A stretch of DNA of 64,000 bases from Aldrovandia affinis (lineage: Eukaryota; Chordata; Actinopteri; Notacanthiformes; Halosauridae). The stretch covers positions 1,046,501-1,110,500 of the forward strand of contig JAINUG010000215.1 of the NCBI GenBank assembly GCA_029706075.1. Direction: 5' to 3'. A program made the position numbers and the translations under genes. The notes under the pieces were generated by a model. The model was not told the DNA's origin. It worked only from the letters and a program-made list of their open reading frames with translations, and did no database searches. The number at the start of each line of letters is the position of its first letter. Position 1 is the first letter of the stretch. Shown here piece by piece: positions 58,683 to 64,000 of this stretch.

Positions 58683-58718
58683 GTTAGAAGAACACAGCGG
58701 AGTGAGGAAAATTAAAAC
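58683..58718 (+). other. Candidate 36-nt microexon
   Basis: A strong pyrimidine tract ending TTTGACAG precedes 36 nt followed by the ideal donor GTAAGT (AAAAC|GTAAGT). The segment is a multiple of three. Only one of its three frames is open (LEEHSGVRKIK), so it could be skipped or included without a frame change. It may also be a non-coding RNA exon. No neighbouring exon was identified. Confidence 0.3.
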
Positions 58719-58796
58719 GTAAGTTACTTTTGAATTTTTAAAATGACATTATGTCGCAGTACCTTCACTATAGTGTATTAGTCTACTTTAAAGTAA

Positions 58797-58802
<6 letters not shown>

Positions 58803-58859
<57 letters not shown>

Positions 58860-58880
58860 TATATATATATTATATATAGT
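58803..58880. repeat. (AC)n microsatellite followed by (TA)n
   Basis: About 27 AC units run into TATATATATATATTATATATA. Confidence 0.96.
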
Positions 58881-61837
58881 ATTTGTATGCTACAGCAGGG
58901 CATACACTATTCTTAAGCTTCTATGGTTTCTGTTGTTATATAAATTATAACTACAGGACCTGTTGTTTTTTCAGTATTTTAGGAATAGGGTTTTCCATCA
59001 GATCAGTCCCCTTTCCCCAGAATTCTGAAATTAATAGTAGACTGTTTAAACTAGGCCTAACACATAGTCTACTCCGCCCGTCTGCAAGCAAATGGGGATC
59101 ATTTCCATTTTCGAGACCATTCAGGTGGATTTGGAACACAATCCACTTGTCCTCTACCCTTTTTCTTAAATTGCCAGTTCCATTGTCGTGCTCTATATAC
59201 AGTACACAGGTAGGAAGGTTTGCTCTTAAAATTAAACTTAATTGCCCAGAATCTCACCGGAGCATGACTTCAGTTGAAAAGTTTCCAAATTGTAGAAACG
59301 TTTCACACTAAGAAAGTTTAAATGGATCAGAACAGAAAACAGCTGGAGTAAATCCAGGTTTATGTTGTATAGCCTGTTAAATACAACTGGAGTATTACAT
59401 TTACTGGGGAAAAACAAAAAAAATAAAGTATTATTTAAAAGTTATACTTAAAATCACTGTATAGATTTTAGAAGAAACCCTTTACCACTTTTTTCTTTGT
59501 AATTTATCATATATAGCATCTAATACTATGCAATTTAGTAAGATTGTTAATGTGCAGTACTATGTGAGTGACGGCAGTATGTTATGAGATCACATGTAGA
59601 AATGAGAACTCGGGGCTGCAGCTGTTCTTTGATTCGATTTCTTGGTGCACTTTCTATAGCTTCTTCTACTTTTACAGTTGCACTACAGGTCTAAAACAAG
59701 AGATGCTACCAAACCTTTCACAGTATCTCCAAGGATATGTATTTAAGCACTTGAAATGATAGTCGCTTTATGTCAAATATAAAACAGTAATACATAACAA
59801 TCTTATAACATAAGGTTGAAGCAAATTAAAGAAGGATTTACATTTTAAATAATAAATGACTACAAAGCTTCACACCTATTAACGTTTTTTACTGCTTTGC
59901 TGACTCAAGGGTAATCTGGGATTCTCTCGAGGAAACTGTATTACACTGTATGCTTGTAGATATGAATGAGCTAGAGGGTTTCATTTTATGTGAGCAGTGG
60001 AGGGACAGTGAAATTGCCTGAGGCATGAATGCTATGAAAATAGTGCACTGTTATATTGTACATACATAGCAAATCAACTCAGACTGACACTAAAACTTGA
60101 GTGGGTGGGGAGTTACTGTATATAATTGATGAATGCTCAGATATCTCAGTAAGTTTGTCTTCACATGCAACAGATCAAAACCAATCATACACCTGGGAAC
60201 GAGATGCTTTTTATTACTATTTTTGCGTTTCCCTCAAAAGCCAAGAAAATCTAAATAACTCAATGTTTACATTCTGTGATGCCTTCAAAATCTCACACAC
60301 TTAAATTAAGGACAATTAAAACATTTACATAACTGTTTAAGGTATCAACTAAATTAATTTGACAAGGTATAGTGGCATGTAGTCATGATATGTATCTAAT
60401 CCTTACATGTTCAAGCTTGTACCAATTGTTAAAAACTAGAAATTGTTATTCATATACAAACATTATATTGTGGCTGTGATGATGGTTATCTCTTATGGTG
60501 GTTGTATGACGTGGCTTGTGTTGCACCTGTGTATTTGCAGCACTGTGTGGTCTAATGTTCTGTAAGTCTTCCAGCATATTGCTATCGGCTCAATAAATAA
60601 ATACTATTCCTTTATTGAAGTTATTGAATGCTTTATCTGATGGCCTTTCAGAAGGTTATCTAAATAGATTGTGTGCAGCAATGATCGTGAGCGTTTAAAG
60701 TCAGGCTGCTTGGGTTTTCATGGGGTCCGGAGCACCAATATACTCATCTTCCACAAATCCTTACAGATTATGTTGTCGCCTGTCACGACTGACTTTTTTT
60801 GGTTTCTTTGAAAGTGTATCAGTATACAGCGCTATAAATCAAATCCTTATGTCTCTAACTTTTACTGTAACTGTAGCTCTGTCATGAAAACATAATAATA
60901 ACTTTTAAAAATGGTTTTAAATCTGCCGAAAGAAAAATGCAATCTTGACGATTTTGAAGACATTGTAGCCGAGAATACATGATTAAAATCTGCCATTTTT
61001 GTTCTTCACATACATACAGATGTTAGAAATTGTACAAGATGGACACAGAGGGGGAATATTTACTGTTAATAACTAATAGCAGGGCCTAGAAAGGGTTTAT
61101 GTGCCAACTCTATGGCACTGATCACTGTAAAGGTATCTGTCAGGCCTCTGCTCCACTGTTTCAAACAGTAATATTCTGATAATGGCACGAAACAAACGCC
61201 TGGATTCAACCAACTTTTGTCCTTAACTTTGACTCACAATTGAATGCAAGTGCTTTTATCTTCACCAGCAAAATTTGATGATCAGCAATCACTAAAATTA
61301 ACTTGCTAAACTGTGTCCGTGAATACAAAAATGAATACTTGCATTTCTTGCACTTGCAAGTTAAGGGCAAATGTTGGCTTTAAAATCAATTTTCATTTTA
61401 ATTCATCTTTCTTATCATGTGGGGGCTCGTAACTAGAAATGGTGTTCTTGGCCTAGTTATTTCCTTTTATTCAAGATATATTCTGTTGATTATTGAATGA
61501 TGGATGGATATGTCTTTTATACACATTTCTCAGGCATTACTGCAAAATCTGAAATATCTTAAATACTTTCATGTGAAATGGAAAACCATTTTAGATTTCT
61601 GCACATAGACATTAGAAAATCAATATGTGATTTATTGCCGTTTGTAAAAACCCCTTTGTATGTAAACATATTTGAACATACTTCAATAAACAGTGTAAAG
61701 TAAACCGCAATACCTTGTTAGCTTGTATTGCTGCTACCATGAAACCAGGTGGAATTTTGATGATTTTCCAAACTCTTGGAAATGAAAATATACAGGGAGA
61801 GAATGGCATGTAAAAAGGAAGCAGCCTTTGAGCAACC
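58881..61837. other. Unassigned AT-rich sequence, about 3 kb
   Basis: No repeats are named. The longest frame is 142 codons on plus (58883-59311), with a hydrophobic N-terminal part but no recognisable domain or splice context. A poly(A) signal-like AATAAATAAATA lies near 60591. Confidence 0.4.
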
Positions 61838-61926
61838 ATGAACAGCACCGTGAACAGGACTGTGAACAGAACCGTGAACAGGACTTGTGAACACAACCGT
61901 GAACAGGACCGTGAACACAACCGTGA
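61838..61926. repeat. About 12-bp minisatellite
   Basis: Seven or eight units of (A)CCGTGAACAGGA, with ACAC and TT variants. All three minus frames stay open through it, producing Val-His-Gly / Leu-Phe-Thr / Cys-Ser-Arg repeats without coding meaning. Confidence 0.9.
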
Positions 61927-63935
61927 TGTATAAGTGATTCCACTTGTAAGTTTAGCTTGGCAGAAATGCACGGCTCTTGAACTTATGTTTCTGAAAGTGC
62001 CAAGCCATAAAGAGAGTGAAGCTAAATTTTATATTTTTGGTACCATAATGCAGATGCGGTAGCTGCTTGTGCAATCCTGATTTTTGGCGTTGTGGGAGCC
62101 GAAATGGAGAATCTCATGAGGTGAACAGGGCTCAAAGAGAATGACCTTCACTAGGTCTTATTCATCATTTATTCAGTGAAAGTCCCCAAATATCTACAAC
62201 TGCCTTACGTTTTCACCCTTCCCAATTCAAACTGCTTTCTGCTCATCTTAGATATGATGTAAAATAAGTCCCATCTCTTCAGCTTTCTTCTGCCATATTA
62301 TTTGGCAAAAAGGATAATGATTACAAGCAATTACTCAGCATGTAATCATTGGCCAAACCCTCAGCTGGAACAGGCCATTGTAAGTGAATTACTGGAAAGT
62401 TTTGAATGCTGCAATTATTCTGTGTTTTGCATTTTATAAATAGATTCAATGGTTCTACACATTTAGCCAAACTGAATTAGAGGATCTCTTTTGCAAATAT
62501 AATGCGATCCAAGAATTGATTTGTGATATTTATATTACTGCACCTGTAGTATCTGCCAGTGGATTATTTCTAAAACTTAATTGCTTCTGGAAAATCCATA
62601 TAAATTAAGCAAGATTTCCTGTTTCCAAAGCTGAATACAAACAATCAACCATCAATCAGTAAAGATTTACAATAGCAGGACACATTGAGGACATTGGTTT
62701 CTTTGGGGAGAAACAACAAAGTCATTTCAGTGTAAATTACTGTTGCTCTTTCCTGCTCTTTGCTTAGCAACAAAGCATGTTGAATCAGAGTTTATGGACA
62801 TGGTCCCAGCTTTCCATGGTAAAATATTGAAAACAAAATCAATTTAAAATGCATGAAACTCCACATGTTTACGCAAGTCAAATAAAACACAGAGATTGTT
62901 TTTCTTCAATCACAAAACAGGTCCAAATATCAGCTGACTATATTTTGCCATTACACTTTCTTTTTCATTTGAGTATGTTGAGCGTTAGACGGATTGCATG
63001 CAATGAAAACACGGCCCAATGATTGCAGTCCGGTGCCATAAACTCACTAAACAAGGATGAACGACAGTGCACTCTTATAATAAGAGAGTCCTGTGGCCTC
63101 AACAATGTGCTTCAAAATGGATATTCTCTGTAACATGAAATCCCTGTTTTTCTGGTCTCAAATTAGAAATTCTCATTAATTCTGTTTTTTTTCCTCTGTA
63201 CATTGGTAAACAAATGTTTGAGTTCCCTCCTGAAAAAGATGACCAGATTCATATAGGTTTTTATACATTTTTAGTAATGGACATCAAACACCAATCAAAC
63301 TTTGGAGGGCATTACCTAAATTAAGCCAGCATTACAATTTCAATGACAATTTATGCTCATGATACCGAGTTTGGCAAAAACTGAATTCAACAAAAGTATC
63401 ACGCATTTTACATACATTTATACATTATGCATTCACACTTAAAGTTAAAAAGAAGGTCAACAGCTCTTAACACTGAATTACATCCATGCACAAAATAGCA
63501 TATGTTTGGTGCAACACAAAACTAGCAAAACAAAAGACAACAAACAACATATTTTTACTTCTTACAAATCCCAAATAAGTTCAATATTGTCCTGTTGTGA
63601 ACACGCAAGCTCATCTGAGATCTGTCTTTTTAGCATGAGAGGGTTTGGGTGAAGAATAATCCTTATTAAATCCAGTATTAGGTTATTATCTAAGACGGCT
63701 CTGCTTTATGTCCAGTCTTTGGACTGCCATTGTTTTAGGTTGTACATTTGTAAGTTCTACTGTACTGGCAGTGCAATATGTTTCATATCTGCTCAAAATT
63801 AGAGTGAAGTCGTCCCTCTCAGACTGTGTGAATTGTTGGTATGCTGTCCAGGAAGACGGATGGACTGCAATTGGACAGGGACCTTGTTGAACTCACACTG
63901 AACAATGGCAGGGTTGAAGAAGAAAATACCTTTTG
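61927..63935. other. Unassigned sequence, partly conserved-element-like
   Basis: Repeat-free. 62270-62650 is rich in TAAT/ATTA cores (AATGATTACAAGCAATTACT and CAGCATGTAATCATTGGCCA) and looks like a developmental enhancer. There is no support other than this appearance. A 60-codon plus frame near 63.7 kb (63708-63890) is not recognised. Confidence 0.35.
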
Positions 63936-64000
63936 TTACATTACATTACATTACAGGCATTTGGCAGACGCTCTTATCCAGAGCGACATACAACAAAGTG
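63936..64000 (-). mobile_element. L2-clade LINE 3' end (family B), cut by window edge
   Basis: ACATTACATTACATTACAGG, CATTTGGCAGACG and the hairpin CGCTCTTATCCAGAGCG, then ACATACAACAAAGTG, are the reverse complement of the end of the 50.2-50.7 kb copy. The insertion continues past the right edge, so its length is unknown. Confidence 0.9.

Noticed and set aside
62370-62390. 15-nt exon between CCCTCAG and GTAAGT
   Set aside because: The acceptor has a poor pyrimidine tract and the segment is too short to support.

Overview
The window looks like teleost fish nuclear DNA: AT-rich, with long CA/GT microsatellites, many Tc1/mariner transposons, tRNA-derived SINEs, and L2-clade LINE 3' ends that carry the GGATA-loop hairpin and (TGTAA)n tail first described for eel UnaL2. 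An elopomorph (eel, tarpon or bonefish type) is possible. Such tails are widespread in teleosts, so I claim only 'teleost'. I see no operons, bacterial genes, CRISPR arrays or rRNA.

From 1 to about 58 kb the window is a gene-poor stretch filled by repeats. Tc1-type elements or remnants lie at 1.1, 12.6-13.8, 27.3-28.1, 33.5-36.2, 36.2-36.8, 39.3-40.4, 46.8-48.0, 49.05 and 49.35-50.0 kb. A pogo-like element with clean inverted repeats and TA duplications lies at 18.1-19.4 kb. The element at 33.5-36.2 kb is interrupted by a hAT element with a perfect 8-bp target duplication, and the hAT itself holds an L2 tail. L2 3' ends lie at 11.2, 25.6-26.2, 31.3, 34.4, 40.1, 50.2-50.7 and 63.9 kb. SINEs lie at 0.6, 12.5, 21.6, 30.9, 37.7, 40.7, 44.9 and 46.2 kb. 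Large minisatellites lie at 8.4, 11.6, 15.9, 24.6, 37.2 (telomere-like) and 42.8 kb.

No complete host protein gene can be read. The best evidence for a real gene is on the minus strand at 58,037-58,088: a short first coding exon encoding a near-ideal signal peptide in a good Kozak context, ending at a consensus splice donor. If real, the gene runs leftward into the repeat-rich region, with later exons too short to recognise or outside the window. A 36-nt microexon-like segment with strong splice sites lies about 0.6 kb away on the opposite strand (58,683-58,718). A textbook branch point and acceptor lies at 38,527-38,556 (+), inside a 193-codon open frame. These are sequence-signal inferences without transcript support.

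Several single-copy, AT-rich blocks (about 20.05-20.3, 52.4-52.7 and 62.27-62.65 kb) read like conserved non-coding DNA of a developmental-gene desert, but only alignment to other fish could show that.
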